Origin: Pseudonocardia lacus
GTDB taxonomy: Bacteria; Actinomycetota; Actinomycetes; Mycobacteriales; Pseudonocardiaceae
NCBI RefSeq assembly: GCF_018531445.1
Contig: NZ_JAHDTH010000012.1
Coordinates: 1-64,000 of the forward strand
Length of the DNA: 64,000 nt
Direction of reading: 5' to 3'
A program made the position numbers and the translations under genes. Position 1 is the stretch's first letter, and each line of letters begins with the position of its first letter. Positions 1 through 8,020 of this stretch are shown here, in pieces. The notes below the pieces were generated by a model. It searched no databases, was not told the DNA's origin, and worked only from the letters and a program-made list of their open reading frames with translations.

Positions 1-402
1 GCCCGCCCCGGCCTGCCGGCCGGCGCGCCCGGCGCCGACCCCGCGGTCCGGCTGCGCGGCGCGGTGAGCCAGGCCGGGGTGCTGGACCTGGTGGACGCGG
101 CCGAGCGGCGGGTCGGCCAGCGCGCGGTGCCCGACCTGCTGGGCGGCTCGCCGTCCGAGGTGCCCGACCGGTACGCGCTCGCGTCCCCGGTGGCCCGGCT
201 CCCGCTGGGCGTGCCGGTGGTCTGCGTGCACGGCACCCTCGACGCCAACGTCCCGATCCGGCAGAGCGAGCTGTTCGTGGCCGCCGCCGGGGACGCCGCC
301 GAGCTGGTCACCCTGCCCGGCGTCGACCACTTCGCGGTGATCGACCCGACCACCGACGCCTGGCGCGCCTGCCGGGACGCCGCCCTCCGGCTGCTCGGTT
401 AG
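1..402 (+). CDS. Alpha/beta hydrolase, C-terminal part (5' end outside window)
   Basis: The reading frame is open from the first base and ends at TAG 400-402, so the gene starts upstream. The visible 133 residues carry the end of a prolyl-oligopeptidase/dienelactone-hydrolase-like fold: a strand ending in VCVHGTLDANVP, which supplies the usual catalytic Asp, and PGVDHFAVID near the C terminus, which supplies the catalytic His. The nucleophile elbow (GxSxG) must lie upstream. It is probably a serine hydrolase/peptidase or esterase; the substrate cannot be told. Its stop overlaps the stop of the convergent membrane-protein gene by a few bases, so the two are tail to tail without a spacer. Confidence 0.8.
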   Translation, partial: ARPGLPAGAPGADPAVRLRGAVSQAGVLDLVDAAERRVGQRAVPDLLGGSPSEVPDRYALASPVARLPLGVPVVCVHGTLDANVPIRQSELFVAAAGDAAELVTLPGVDHFAVIDPTTDAWRACRDAALRLLG

Positions 403-803
403 CACCTCTTCCTGGGCAGGGTCAGCAGGGCGGCCCCGACGGCGACGTGCAGGGCGACCAGGCAGGCCAGCGAGGTCCAGGTGAGCGCGGTCGTGACCGG
501 ACCCAGCAGCGAGACCGCCAGCACGACACCGGCCACCCACCGCCAGGCGCGGTGCCCGGCGCGCGTCCAGCGCTCCAAGCCGGCCAGCAGCGCCCACCCG
601 GCCAGCCCGGCGGCCAGCGCGGTCAGCACGACGGCGGGCAGCCCCACCGTCGCCGGGCCGGACGCCGTGGCGACGTCGAGGTCGGCCCCACCGACCAGGC
701 GCACCACGGCCCACACCCCGGCCGCGGCGACCGCGGCGCCGAGGACGGTCAGCGCTCGTCGAACTCGGAGGTCGGGAGGACCGGTGCGGGTTGTCGTCGT
801 CAT
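399..803 (-). CDS. Small four-helix membrane protein, DUF6069-like
   Basis: The 134-residue product starts MTTTTRTGPP at an ATG. It contains four hydrophobic stretches (about residues 18-38, 54-76, 88-106 and 110-128) separated by short loops, including a W-T-R-A-G-H-R-A-W-R-W loop between helices 2 and 3. This size and topology resemble the DUF6069 family of actinobacterial membrane proteins, whose function is unknown. A longer frame in the same phase runs far upstream to 2009 but has only low-complexity Arg/Gly/Pro sequence there, typical of a shadow of the kinase gene on the other strand. It is divergent from the histidine kinase, with 129 bases between starts. Confidence 0.65.
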   Translation of the reverse strand: MTTTTRTGPPDLRVRRALTVLGAAVAAAGVWAVVRLVGGADLDVATASGPATVGLPAVVLTALAAGLAGWALLAGLERWTRAGHRAWRWVAGVVLAVSLLGPVTTALTWTSLACLVALHVAVGAALLTLPRKRC

Positions 804-932
804 GGCGGGAACGGTGCCGGGACCGCGCCCCGGCGGCATCGGCCGCGGGTCTGCGCCGGCCCCGACCGGGGTGGGTGGGCCCGCCGACTTTGGTCTGTGT
901 CGGGGCGCGGCGACCGGCCCTAGGGTCGCGGC

Positions 933-2069
933 ATGGACATCCCGGCCGCGGGCGAGCGGGCCCCTGCGCCGGTGATCGCGGTGTTCGTGCTGGCCGTGGC
1001 GGTACTGTCGGCGCTCACGGTCGTCTCGGCCGGCAACCTCGGCTCCCCGTCCGGGCCCCGGCTCGCCTTCGACATCGGCGTCGCGCTGGTCAGCAGCGCG
1101 GCCGTGGTGCTGCTGGCCCGGCGCGAGCCCCCGGTCCGGGTGGCCGTCGCCCTGGCCGCGCTGGCCGCCTTCGCCCCGTCGGCCACGCCCGCCGCGACCG
1201 CCGGCACCCTGCGCATCGCCCGCACCCGGCCCCTGCCCACCGCCGCCGCCGTGGCGGCCTTCGGGGCCGGCGCGCACGCGCTGCGGTACGCGTCGCGGCC
1301 GGTGGAGGGGCTGCCGTTCGGGTGGTGGCTGGTGCTGGCCGTGGCGGCGCACGCGGCGCTGCTGGGCTGGGGTGCGTACGCGCGGTCGCGCGCGGACCTG
1401 CTGGCGTCGCTGCGCGAACGCGCCCGGCGCGCGGAGGCCGAGCAGGAGCTGCGGGTGGGGGAGGCCCGGTCCGCCGAACGCACCCGGATCGCCCGCGAGA
1501 TGCACGACGTCCTCGCCCACCGGCTCTCGCTCGTGGCCACGACCGCGGGCGCCATCGAGTTCCGGCCGGACGCGTCCCCGGAGCGGATCGCGGCGGCGGC
1601 AGGCGTGCTGCGGGCCAACGCGCACGCGGCCCTGGAGGACCTGCGCGAGGTCATCGGCGTGCTGCGCGCCGGCCCCGACGACGGCCGCCCGCAACCCACG
1701 ACGGCCGACCTGCCCCGCCTCGTCGAGGAGGTCCGTGCGGCGGGGGTCGAGGTCGACTTCCACGACGACCTGGACGGCGACCCGGGGGGCAGCCTCGGCC
1801 GTACCGTGTACCGGGTGATCCAGGAGGGCCTGACGAACGCCCGCAAGCACGCCGCCGGCCAACCCGTGCGCGTCCGGCTGACCGGCGCCGACGACATCGT
1901 CGTCGAGGTGGTCAACCCGACCGGGGCCGGGGCCGGCACCCCGGGCAGCGGGACCGGGCTCATCGGGCTCGCCGAGCGCGTCGAGCTGGCCGGGGGACGC
2001 CTGGAGCACGGCGTCGCCGACGGCCGGTTCCGGCTCGTCGCGACGCTGCCCCGGGCGGTACGGCCGTGA
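933..2069 (+). CDS. Sensor histidine kinase, NarL/DesK family
   Basis: A 378-residue two-component sensor. Residues 14-35, 45-62, 70-90, 104-118 and 129-148 are hydrophobic and form the membrane module. A short coiled linker (about 150-182) follows. The HisKA_3 dimerisation box is RIAREMHDVLAHRLSL, with His191 as the likely phosphorylated residue. The C-terminal HATPase has a recognisable N box (VIQEGLTNARKHA) and G box (GTGLIGLAERV). No extracellular sensor domain is visible, so the signal is probably sensed in or near the membrane. It overlaps the response-regulator gene by 4 bases (GTGA), so the two are translationally coupled and surely partners. Confidence 0.9.
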   Translation: MDIPAAGERAPAPVIAVFVLAVAVLSALTVVSAGNLGSPSGPRLAFDIGVALVSSAAVVLLARREPPVRVAVALAALAAFAPSATPAATAGTLRIARTRPLPTAAAVAAFGAGAHALRYASRPVEGLPFGWWLVLAVAAHAALLGWGAYARSRADLLASLRERARRAEAEQELRVGEARSAERTRIAREMHDVLAHRLSLVATTAGAIEFRPDASPERIAAAAGVLRANAHAALEDLREVIGVLRAGPDDGRPQPTTADLPRLVEEVRAAGVEVDFHDDLDGDPGGSLGRTVYRVIQEGLTNARKHAAGQPVRVRLTGADDIVVEVVNPTGAGAGTPGSGTGLIGLAERVELAGGRLEHGVADGRFRLVATLPRAVRP

Positions 2070-2716
2070 CCGAGGTCCGCGTGCTCGTCGTCGACGACGA
2101 CGCGCTGGTGCGCTCGGCGCTGACGATGATGCTCGACGGGGCGAACGGCATCCGGGTCGTCGCGGAGGTCGGCGACGGCGCCGACGTGCCCGCCGCGCTG
2201 GACGCCCACCCCGTCGACGTGGTGCTCATGGACCTGCGGATGCCCAAGGTCGACGGCATCACCGCGACGGCCCGGGTGCGCGCCCGCACCGACCCTCCCG
2301 AGGTCGTCGTGCTGACCACCTTCGACGCCGACGAGGGCGTCCTGCGGGCGCTGCGGGCGGGAGCGGGGGGCTTCCTGCTCAAGGACACCCCGCCGGCCGA
2401 CCTGGTGGCGGCGGTGCGGAAGGTGGCCGCGGGCGAGCCGATCCTCTCGCCGCGGATCACCCGCCGGCTGATGGACCGCGCCGCGACCGGGTCGGGCACC
2501 CGCGAGCGGGCGCGCCGCACCCTCGCCGCGCTCAGCGAACGGGAGCGCGAGGTCGCGGCGGCGGTCGGGCGCGGCGCCTCCAACGGCGAGATCGCCGCCG
2601 AGCTGCACATGGGCGTGGCCACCGTGAAGGCGCACGTCTCGCAGATCCTGCTCAAGCTGGAGCTGGGCAACCGGACCCAGATCGCCCTGCTCGTCCACGA
2701 CGCCGAGCTGACCTGA
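2066..2716 (+). CDS. Response regulator, NarL/FixJ type (REC + LuxR HTH)
   Basis: The 216-residue protein begins with GTG at 2066, inside the stop of the kinase gene. The receiver domain has the acidic pocket VVDDDALV (residues 8-15), the phospho-acceptor Asp56 in LMDLRMP and the conserved Lys in FLLKDTPP. The C-terminal LuxR-type helix-turn-helix contains LSEREREVAAAV and ATVKAHVSQILLKL. It should be phosphorylated by the upstream kinase and act as a DNA-binding transcription factor. Target genes are not evident; the neighbouring hydrolase and membrane protein are on other transcripts. Confidence 0.92.
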   Translation: MTEVRVLVVDDDALVRSALTMMLDGANGIRVVAEVGDGADVPAALDAHPVDVVLMDLRMPKVDGITATARVRARTDPPEVVVLTTFDADEGVLRALRAGAGGFLLKDTPPADLVAAVRKVAAGEPILSPRITRRLMDRAATGSGTRERARRTLAALSEREREVAAAVGRGASNGEIAAELHMGVATVKAHVSQILLKLELGNRTQIALLVHDAELT

Positions 2717-2745
2717 CCGGTCGGTCGACGGCGGGTGGCGGCCAT

Positions 2746-2807
2746 ATCAGGCGGACAGCTGTCGGTGCCCGGCGGTACGATCGACGTCGACCGATCAGGC
2801 AGACAGC
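2746..2807 (+). repeat. Pair of 14-bp direct repeats upstream of phoH
   Basis: ATCAGGCGGACAGC (2746-2759) recurs as ATCAGGCAGACAGC (2794-2807), 13 of 14 bases alike and 48 bp apart. The first copy overlaps a perfect 10-bp palindrome, GACAGCTGTC (2754-2763). The pair sits in the 111-bp gap just before the preferred phoH start, so it may be a regulator site. No known regulator motif was recognised. Confidence 0.35.
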
Positions 2808-2827
2808 GAAAGCAGGCGGCACTTCCC

Positions 2828-3892
2828 TTGACCCATCCGGATCCCGTCCAGTCCCGCATGGCCGTTCCGGACGCCGCCCTGCTCGCGCTCCTCGGATCGC
2901 GCGACCAGAACCTCCGCACCGCGGAGGACATGCTCGCGGCGGACGTGCACGTGCGTGGCAACGAACTCACCCTCACCGGCAACCCGGCCGACGTGGCCTT
3001 CGCCGAGCGGGTCTTCACCGAGCTCATCACCCTGGCCGAGCGCGGCCAGCAGGTCTCGGCCGACGCCGTCCGGCGCACCGTCGAGATGCTCGGCGACGAC
3101 GCCGCCGACGACCGCGCCCGCATCGGGGAGTCCCCGGCCGAGGTGCTCAGCCTCGACATCCTCTCCCGCCGCGGCAAGACCATCCGGCCCAAGACGCTCA
3201 ACCAGAAGCGCTACGTCGACGCCATCGACTCGCACACCATCGTGTTCGGCATCGGCCCCGCCGGTACCGGCAAGACCTACCTCGCGATGGCCAAGGCCGT
3301 GCAGGCGCTGCAGGCCAAGATGGTCAACCGGATCATCCTGACCCGGCCGGCCGTCGAGGCGGGCGAGCGGCTGGGCTACCTGCCCGGCACGCTCTACGAG
3401 AAGATCGACCCGTACCTGCGCCCGCTCTACGACGCGCTGCACGACATGATCGACCCGGAGTCCATCCCGAAGCTGATCGCCGCCGGGACGATCGAGGTCG
3501 CGCCGCTGGCGTACATGCGCGGACGGACGCTCAACGACGCCTTCATCATCCTCGACGAGGCGCAGAACACGACTCCCGAGCAGATGAAGATGTTCCTGAC
3601 CCGGCTCGGCTTCGGCTCGAAGATCGTGGTCACCGGCGACATCACCCAGGTCGACCTGCCCGGCAGCACCCGTTCCGGGCTGCGGGTCGTCAGCGACATC
3701 CTCGACGGCGTCGACGACGTGCACTTCTCCCAGCTGACCAGCACCGACGTCGTGCGCCACCGGCTCGTCGCCGACATCGTCGACGCCTACGCCCGCTGGG
3801 ACTCCGACCGCGAGCGCCCGGCGCTGCGGTCGGCGGCGCCGCGGAACGGGCCGCCCGCGGACAACCGGGCGGCTCGGCGGGCTCGGCGCTGA
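2828..3892 (+). CDS. phoH: PhoH-like ATPase
   Basis: The 354-residue protein is a close match in layout to actinobacterial PhoH1: an N-terminal KH-like region, then RRGKTIRPKTLNQKRYVDAI leading into a PhoH ATPase domain with Walker A GPAGTGKTYLA, the conserved TRPAVEAGERLGYLPG stretch, Walker B FIILDEAQN and the VTGDITQ sensor region. A TTG at 2828 is preferred as start because it gives the expected N-terminal length; an in-frame GTG at 2735 would add 31 atypical residues and run through the repeats there. An internal ATG at 2858 is an alternative. PhoH proteins bind and hydrolyse ATP and are linked to RNA metabolism; the precise role is unsettled. It is the first gene of the phoH-ybeY-corC-era cluster, though here separated from ybeY by the reverse-strand oxidase. 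Confidence 0.93.
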   Translation: MTHPDPVQSRMAVPDAALLALLGSRDQNLRTAEDMLAADVHVRGNELTLTGNPADVAFAERVFTELITLAERGQQVSADAVRRTVEMLGDDAADDRARIGESPAEVLSLDILSRRGKTIRPKTLNQKRYVDAIDSHTIVFGIGPAGTGKTYLAMAKAVQALQAKMVNRIILTRPAVEAGERLGYLPGTLYEKIDPYLRPLYDALHDMIDPESIPKLIAAGTIEVAPLAYMRGRTLNDAFIILDEAQNTTPEQMKMFLTRLGFGSKIVVTGDITQVDLPGSTRSGLRVVSDILDGVDDVHFSQLTSTDVVRHRLVADIVDAYARWDSDRERPALRSAAPRNGPPADNRAARRARR

Positions 3893-3930
3893 TGTCCGGT
3901 TCGGCCGAGTGGTGCCGGGTACCTGGCTCA

Positions 3931-3998
3931 CGTCGCAGGGTTTGTGTACTCGGCGCAGGGTCCGGGGGGTCTGCGCCGGGTGGGCAAAGTCTGCGACG
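3931..3998. repeat. 68-bp imperfect palindrome, family B copy 1
   Basis: The left arm begins CGTCGCAGGGTTTG and the right arm ends AAGTCTGCGACG; the two arms fold onto each other with an inner second stem (GGCGCAG / CTGCGCC). A second copy of exactly the same length lies at 19466-19533 and is about four-fifths identical by hand alignment. It sits in the 493-bp gene-free gap between phoH and the convergent alditol oxidase gene, where it could form a hairpin in either transcript. Confidence 0.7.
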
Positions 3999-4085
3999 TG
4001 GTTGTGGATCACGGCGGGCCGCGCCTGGGGGTGGTCGGGGCCTGTGAGGTCCGCTTTCGGCCGTGTCGGTTGTGTGTTGTGGGTG

Positions 4086-4220
4086 TCTCGCAGCTTTGGG
4101 TGGGTCGTCGCAGCCCGCCGGTGGGCTGCGAGTACCCACCCGGTGCTGCGACGCCCGCCCGGGGCTGCGAGGACGGCCTACCCCGCGCTGTGAGGACACC
4201 CGCTGGCGCTGCGCGGACAC
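4086..4220. repeat. GCTGCGA-rich repeat array, copy 1
   Basis: Within this stretch two inverted units (CGCAGC) are followed by five GCTGCGA-like units spaced about 19-24 bases apart, each followed by a short C/G-rich spacer. A related array at 45006-45110 shares the exact 15-bp core GTCGCAGCCCGCCGG followed by a nearby GCTGCGA. It lies in the gene-free gap downstream of phoH. Open frames here have no protein-like composition. Confidence 0.5.
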
Positions 4221-4314
4221 CCCGCCCCCGCCCGCCCTCGCCCGAGCCGGCCGCGGAGCGGCCACTCCACCCCTCGAAGCCCCTGCTTGATCTGAGGTCG
4301 CCCGCCGCGAAGGC

Positions 4315-4381
4315 GCCGCCGGAGGCCCCTCAGCAGCCCGCCGCAGGAGCCGCCGGAGGCCCTCAGCAGCCCGCCGCAGGA
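4315..4381. repeat. Tandem duplication of a 33-34-bp unit
   Basis: The unit beginning GCCGCCGGAGGCCC and ending CCGCCGCAGGA occurs at 4315-4348 and again at 4349-4381, differing by one C in a homopolymer. It ends five bases before the stop codon of the reverse-strand oxidase gene, so it forms the start of that gene's 3' flank. Replication slippage is the simplest origin. Confidence 0.75.
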
Positions 4382-4385
4382 GCCC

Positions 4386-5651
4386 TCAAAGCTGGTGCCG
4401 GGCCGGCGTCACGTACTGCCCCAACCACGCACTCCCGAACTTCCCCGCCGGATCGACCCGCCCGATCAGCTCCTCGGCGTCCGCCAACCGCGGCCAGAGC
4501 GAGCGCACCACCGACGGATCGGTGGTGAACACCTTGCCCCAGTGCGGCCGCGCCCCGAACGGTTCCAGCGCCCGCTCGACCGCCGTCACCACGGGCGTCA
4601 CCGCGGCGATGTCCTGCACCCAGGTGAAGTGCAGGGCGGCGCTGTCGCGGCCGTGGGCGGCGGAGAGCCAGAGGTCGTCGGCGGCGATGGAGCGGACCTC
4701 GCTGACGAGCAGGACCGGGGCGATGCGGTCGGCGACGGCGTCGAGGGCGTGCAGGGCGTCGACGATCGACTCGCGCGGCACCAGGTACTCCGACTGGAGC
4801 TCGTCGCCGCGGCTGGGCTTGAACTCGGCGCGGAAGTGCGGCAGGCGGGTGTGCCAGGGGCCGGGGTCGCCGGCCTGGGGAGTGCAGTTGGCCGGGTCCT
4901 CGGTGGTGAGCATGTGGCGGGGGCCGGGGGCGGGGGTGGTGTCGAACCAGGCGGGGTCGGGGGTGGGGGCATCGGCGAGCTGCTTGATCCAGCACTGCTC
5001 GAAGCCCTCGCCGCGCCAGCGGGTGAACAGGCTGACGCTGTAGGCGGAGGCCAGGGCCTCGGGGACGGCGTCGAACGAGCGCAGGCCCTCGCGCACCCAC
5101 TGGCGCACCTCGAACGTGGGGCGCAGGTCGAGGGTCAGCGCGGTGACGATGCCCAGAGCGCCGAGCGCGACGACGGCGCCGGGGAAGTCGGGGTCGCCGC
5201 AGCGGAACGCGCGCAGCTCGCCGTCGGCGCCGACCAGCTCGACGGCGCAGACGGAGGTGGCCAGCACGCCGTTGGCGTCGCCGGAGCCGTGGGTGCCGGT
5301 GGCGCAGGCGCCGGCCACCGAGATGTGGGGCAGCGAGCCGGTGTTCGGCAGCGCGAAGCCCGCCTCGTGCAGCGCGGCGCCGACCCGGCCGTAGGTCGAT
5401 CCGGCGGAGACCGTGGCGGTGCGCGCGTCGGCGTCGATGTCGATGCGCCGCGGCAGGTCGGCCACGGTGACCAGGTCGCCGGGGGTGGCGGCGATCGGGC
5501 TGAACGAGTGGCCGCTGCCCAGGGCGCGGACGTGCTCGGCGCCGGCCACGAGCGACTGCAGCTCGGCCACCGAGCGCGGGCGGTGCAGCGGGCCGGGGAA
5601 GGCGACGTTGCCCGCCCAGTTGGTGACGGGGGTGCCGAGCGTGCCTGTCAT
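4386..5651 (-). CDS. FAD-linked alditol/xylitol oxidase (AldO family)
   Basis: The 421-residue protein has the vanillyl-alcohol-oxidase-type FAD domain followed by the D-arabinono-1,4-lactone oxidase C-terminal domain. Family hallmarks are VTNWAGN at the N terminus, RALGSGHSF with His48 at the place where Streptomyces AldO binds FAD covalently, [18 protein letters not shown] in the FAD domain, and RPHWGKVF near the end. AldO enzymes oxidise terminal hydroxyls of polyols such as xylitol or sorbitol and release H2O2; the exact substrate here is inferred from the family. It is cytoplasmic (no signal peptide) and sits alone on the reverse strand, splitting phoH from ybeY, which suggests a later insertion into the core cluster. 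Confidence 0.88.
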   Translation of the reverse strand: MTGTLGTPVTNWAGNVAFPGPLHRPRSVAELQSLVAGAEHVRALGSGHSFSPIAATPGDLVTVADLPRRIDIDADARTATVSAGSTYGRVGAALHEAGFALPNTGSLPHISVAGACATGTHGSGDANGVLATSVCAVELVGADGELRAFRCGDPDFPGAVVALGALGIVTALTLDLRPTFEVRQWVREGLRSFDAVPEALASAYSVSLFTRWRGEGFEQCWIKQLADAPTPDPAWFDTTPAPGPRHMLTTEDPANCTPQAGDPGPWHTRLPHFRAEFKPSRGDELQSEYLVPRESIVDALHALDAVADRIAPVLLVSEVRSIAADDLWLSAAHGRDSAALHFTWVQDIAAVTPVVTAVERALEPFGARPHWGKVFTTDPSVVRSLWPRLADAEELIGRVDPAGKFGSAWLGQYVTPARHQL

Positions 5652-5714
5652 GAGCCGATTGTCCGCCCACGGCTAGTCTGGTGGTCGGACGGAACCACCG
5701 AGGCAGGGGAAGAA

Positions 5715-6263
5715 GTGTCCATCGAGGTCTGCAACGAGTCCGGCATCGCCCTGGACGAGTCGCTGGTCGCGTCGGTCGCGCGGCACGCGCTGGACGCGAT
5801 GCACGTCAACCCGGCCGCCGAGCTGAGCATCCTGGCGGTCACCAGCGAGGTGATGGCCGAGCTGCACGAGCGCTGGATGGACGAGCCCGGCCCGACCGAC
5901 GTCATGAGCTTCCCGATGGACGAGCTGGCCGACGAGTCCCGCCGGCCCGACGCCCCGGACATGGGCCCGGCGCTGCTGGGCGACATCGTGCTGTGCCCGG
6001 AGTTCGCCAAGGCCCAGGCGCGCACGGCCGGGCACGGCCTGGCCGACGAGTTGCACCTGCTCACCGTGCACGGCGTGCTGCACCTGCTCGGCTACGACCA
6101 CGCCGAGCCGGACGAGGAGCGGGAGATGTTCGGCCTGCAGAACCGGCTGCTGCGCGAGTGGCGCACCGGCCGCGAGCAGGCCGCGGCCCTGGCCGCGCAG
6201 CGCCGCAGCGACTCCGCGGTGCTGGGCACGGTCGGCCTCGCCGAACCCGGCGAGGACGGCTGA
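5715..6263 (+). CDS. ybeY: Endoribonuclease YbeY (rRNA maturation factor)
   Basis: The 182-residue product carries the YbeY zinc motif [11 protein letters not shown] near residues 117-127, and the conserved DVMSFPMDE and [12 protein letters not shown] segments. YbeY is a single-strand endoribonuclease active in 16S rRNA 3'-end maturation and 70S quality control. GTG 5715 is chosen because it follows a good ribosome binding site (AGGGGAAG) and gives the family length; a far longer open frame upstream is antisense to the oxidase gene. It is followed after 10 bases by the CNNM/CorC gene, the usual order in actinobacteria. Confidence 0.95.
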   Translation: MSIEVCNESGIALDESLVASVARHALDAMHVNPAAELSILAVTSEVMAELHERWMDEPGPTDVMSFPMDELADESRRPDAPDMGPALLGDIVLCPEFAKAQARTAGHGLADELHLLTVHGVLHLLGYDHAEPDEEREMFGLQNRLLREWRTGREQAAALAAQRRSDSAVLGTVGLAEPGEDG

Positions 6264-6273
6264 CCACCGTCCC

Positions 6274-7674
6274 GTGATCACGACGCTCATCGTCATCGCC
6301 GTCCTGCTGGTCCCGCTGGCCGGGGTGTTCGCCGCCGCCGACGCCGCGCTCAACACGGTGTCGCGGGCGAGGGTCGAGGCGCTGGTGCGCGCCGGGCGGC
6401 CCGGCGCCCGTGCGCTGTCCAAGGTCGTCGCCGACCGGCCCCGCCACGTCAACCTGCTCCTGCTGCTGCGGCTGACCGCGGAGACCGCGGCCACGGTGCT
6501 GCTCACGATCGCCCTCGACCAGGTGATCAGCCCGGTGTGGGCGGGGGCGCTGCTCGCCGCGGCGATCATGGTCGTGGTGTCCTACGTGCTGATCGGGGTC
6601 GGCCCCCGCACGCTGGGCCGCCAGCACCCGTACCGGATCGGGATGCTGATCGCCGCCCCGGTGCGCGCGCTGGCCACGCTGCTCGGGCCGCTGGCCAAGC
6701 TGCTGATCCTGGTCGGCAACGCGATCACCCCCGGCCAGGGCTTCCGGCAGGGCCCGTTCTCCTCCGAGGTCGAGCTGCGCGAGCTCGTCGACATGGCCAG
6801 CACCAGCGGCGTCGTCGACGAGGACGAGCGCCAGATGATCCACTCGGTGTTCGAGCTGGGCGACACGTTGGTGCGCGAGGTGATGGTGCCGCGCCCGGAC
6901 GTCGTCTGGACCGAGCGCGACACCCCGGTCGACAAGGTGCTGCGGCTGGCGCTCAAGAGCGGCTACTCGCGCATCCCGGTGCTCGGCGAGGGCATCGACG
7001 ACATCGTCGGCGTGGCCTACCTCAAGGACATCGTCGGCGCGCAGGCCGAGGCCGCCGCGGACGGCGGCAACCCGGTCCCGGCGCTCAACGAGGTCATGCG
7101 GCCGGCGGTGTTCGTGCCCGACAGCAAGCGGGTCGACGAGCTGCTCAAGGAGATGCAGGCGGCCCGCAACCACATGGCGATCGTGGTCGACGAGTACGGC
7201 GGCACGGCCGGCGTGGTGACCATCGAGGACATCCTCGAGGAGATCGTCGGCGAGATCACCGACGAGTACGACAACGAGGAGGTGCCCGACGTGGTGCACC
7301 TCGACGAGCGCAGGCTGCGGGTCAACGCCCGGCTGCCGGTCGCCGACTTCGCCGAGCTGTTCCCCGGCATCGACGGCGAGCAGACCGAGCTGGCCGAGGT
7401 CCTCGACGACGTCGACGTCGACACCGTCGGCGGCCTGCTGGCCCAGCGCATGGGCAAGGTGCCGCTGCCCGGCGCCCGCGCCGAGGTGGCCGGGCTGGCG
7501 TTGCTGGCCGAGGGCGGCAAGGACGCGCGGGGGCGGATCCGGATCACCTCGGTGCTGGTGGAGCGGCTGGCCGACGGCCCGGCCGGCGCCGCCGACGACC
7601 GGCCCGACGAGCGCGACGAGCACGCCGACGCCCCGGTGGGCCGGCGGGAGGAGAGCGATGTCCGGCACGGGTGA
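6274..7674 (+). CDS. CNNM-domain / CBS-pair membrane transporter (HlyC/CorC family)
   Basis: The 466-residue protein has an N-terminal CNNM domain with several transmembrane helices (roughly residues 1-25, 60-80, 88-112 and 125-148), then a pair of CBS domains (about 200-340; motifs VMVPRPDVV and VDEYGGTAGVVTIEDI) and a C-terminal CorC/HlyC domain (about 350-430). Such proteins are linked to Mg2+/Co2+ homeostasis, with the CBS pair binding adenine nucleotide. It ends 17 bases inside the next gene, so the two are co-transcribed with the ybeY-era group. Confidence 0.92.
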   Translation: MITTLIVIAVLLVPLAGVFAAADAALNTVSRARVEALVRAGRPGARALSKVVADRPRHVNLLLLLRLTAETAATVLLTIALDQVISPVWAGALLAAAIMVVVSYVLIGVGPRTLGRQHPYRIGMLIAAPVRALATLLGPLAKLLILVGNAITPGQGFRQGPFSSEVELRELVDMASTSGVVDEDERQMIHSVFELGDTLVREVMVPRPDVVWTERDTPVDKVLRLALKSGYSRIPVLGEGIDDIVGVAYLKDIVGAQAEAAADGGNPVPALNEVMRPAVFVPDSKRVDELLKEMQAARNHMAIVVDEYGGTAGVVTIEDILEEIVGEITDEYDNEEVPDVVHLDERRLRVNARLPVADFAELFPGIDGEQTELAEVLDDVDVDTVGGLLAQRMGKVPLPGARAEVAGLALLAEGGKDARGRIRITSVLVERLADGPAGAADDRPDERDEHADAPVGRREESDVRHG

Positions 7675-8020
7675 GCAGGCCCTCGACCCCGAGGACGCCA
7701 AGATCGTGACGCTGGCCCGGTCCAGCCGGGGGCGCACCGGCGCCGCCGAGGGCGCGGCCGTGCGCGACACCGACGGCCGCACGTACACGGCGGCGTCGGT
7801 GGCGCTGCCGTCGCTGGCGCTGACCGCGCTGCAGGCCGCGGTGGCCGCCGCGGTGTCCAGCGGCGCGACGGCCCTGGAGGCCGCCGCCGTGGTCACCGAC
7901 GCCGATGCCGTCGACCCCGCGTCGCTGGCCGCCGTCGCCGACCTGACCGCAGGCGCCCCGGTGCTGCGCGCCGACGCCAGGGGCGCCGTCGTGGAGACCG
8001 TGCCGGCGATGCCCTCGTGA
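7658..8020 (+). CDS. Cytidine-deaminase-like protein lacking the zinc ligands
   Basis: The 120-residue protein aligns by context and pattern with the small 'cytidine deaminase' found between corC and era in actinobacteria (compare M. tuberculosis Rv2365c). The front half keeps the fold signature (AAVRDTDGRTYTAASVALPS), but where true enzymes have the Cys-Ala-Glu catalytic zinc motif it reads LTALQAAVAAAV, and no PCxxC follows. There is no cysteine in the whole protein. It is therefore very unlikely to be a deaminase and may be a structural or ligand-binding relic. It overlaps both corC and lhgO. Confidence 0.8.
   Translation: MSGTGEQALDPEDAKIVTLARSSRGRTGAAEGAAVRDTDGRTYTAASVALPSLALTALQAAVAAAVSSGATALEAAAVVTDADAVDPASLAAVADLTAGAPVLRADARGAVVETVPAMPS

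Noticed and set aside
2735-2827. Upstream GTG start of phoH
   Set aside because: The extra 31 residues are not like PhoH N termini and would be encoded by the repeat-containing promoter gap.
4086-4220. CRISPR-like array
   Set aside because: The repeated unit is only about seven bases with irregular spacers, far too short for CRISPR repeats, and no cas gene is near.
4395-5714. A long upstream extension of ybeY
   Set aside because: It is antisense to the alditol oxidase and has no protein-like composition; the binding site and family length fit GTG 5715.
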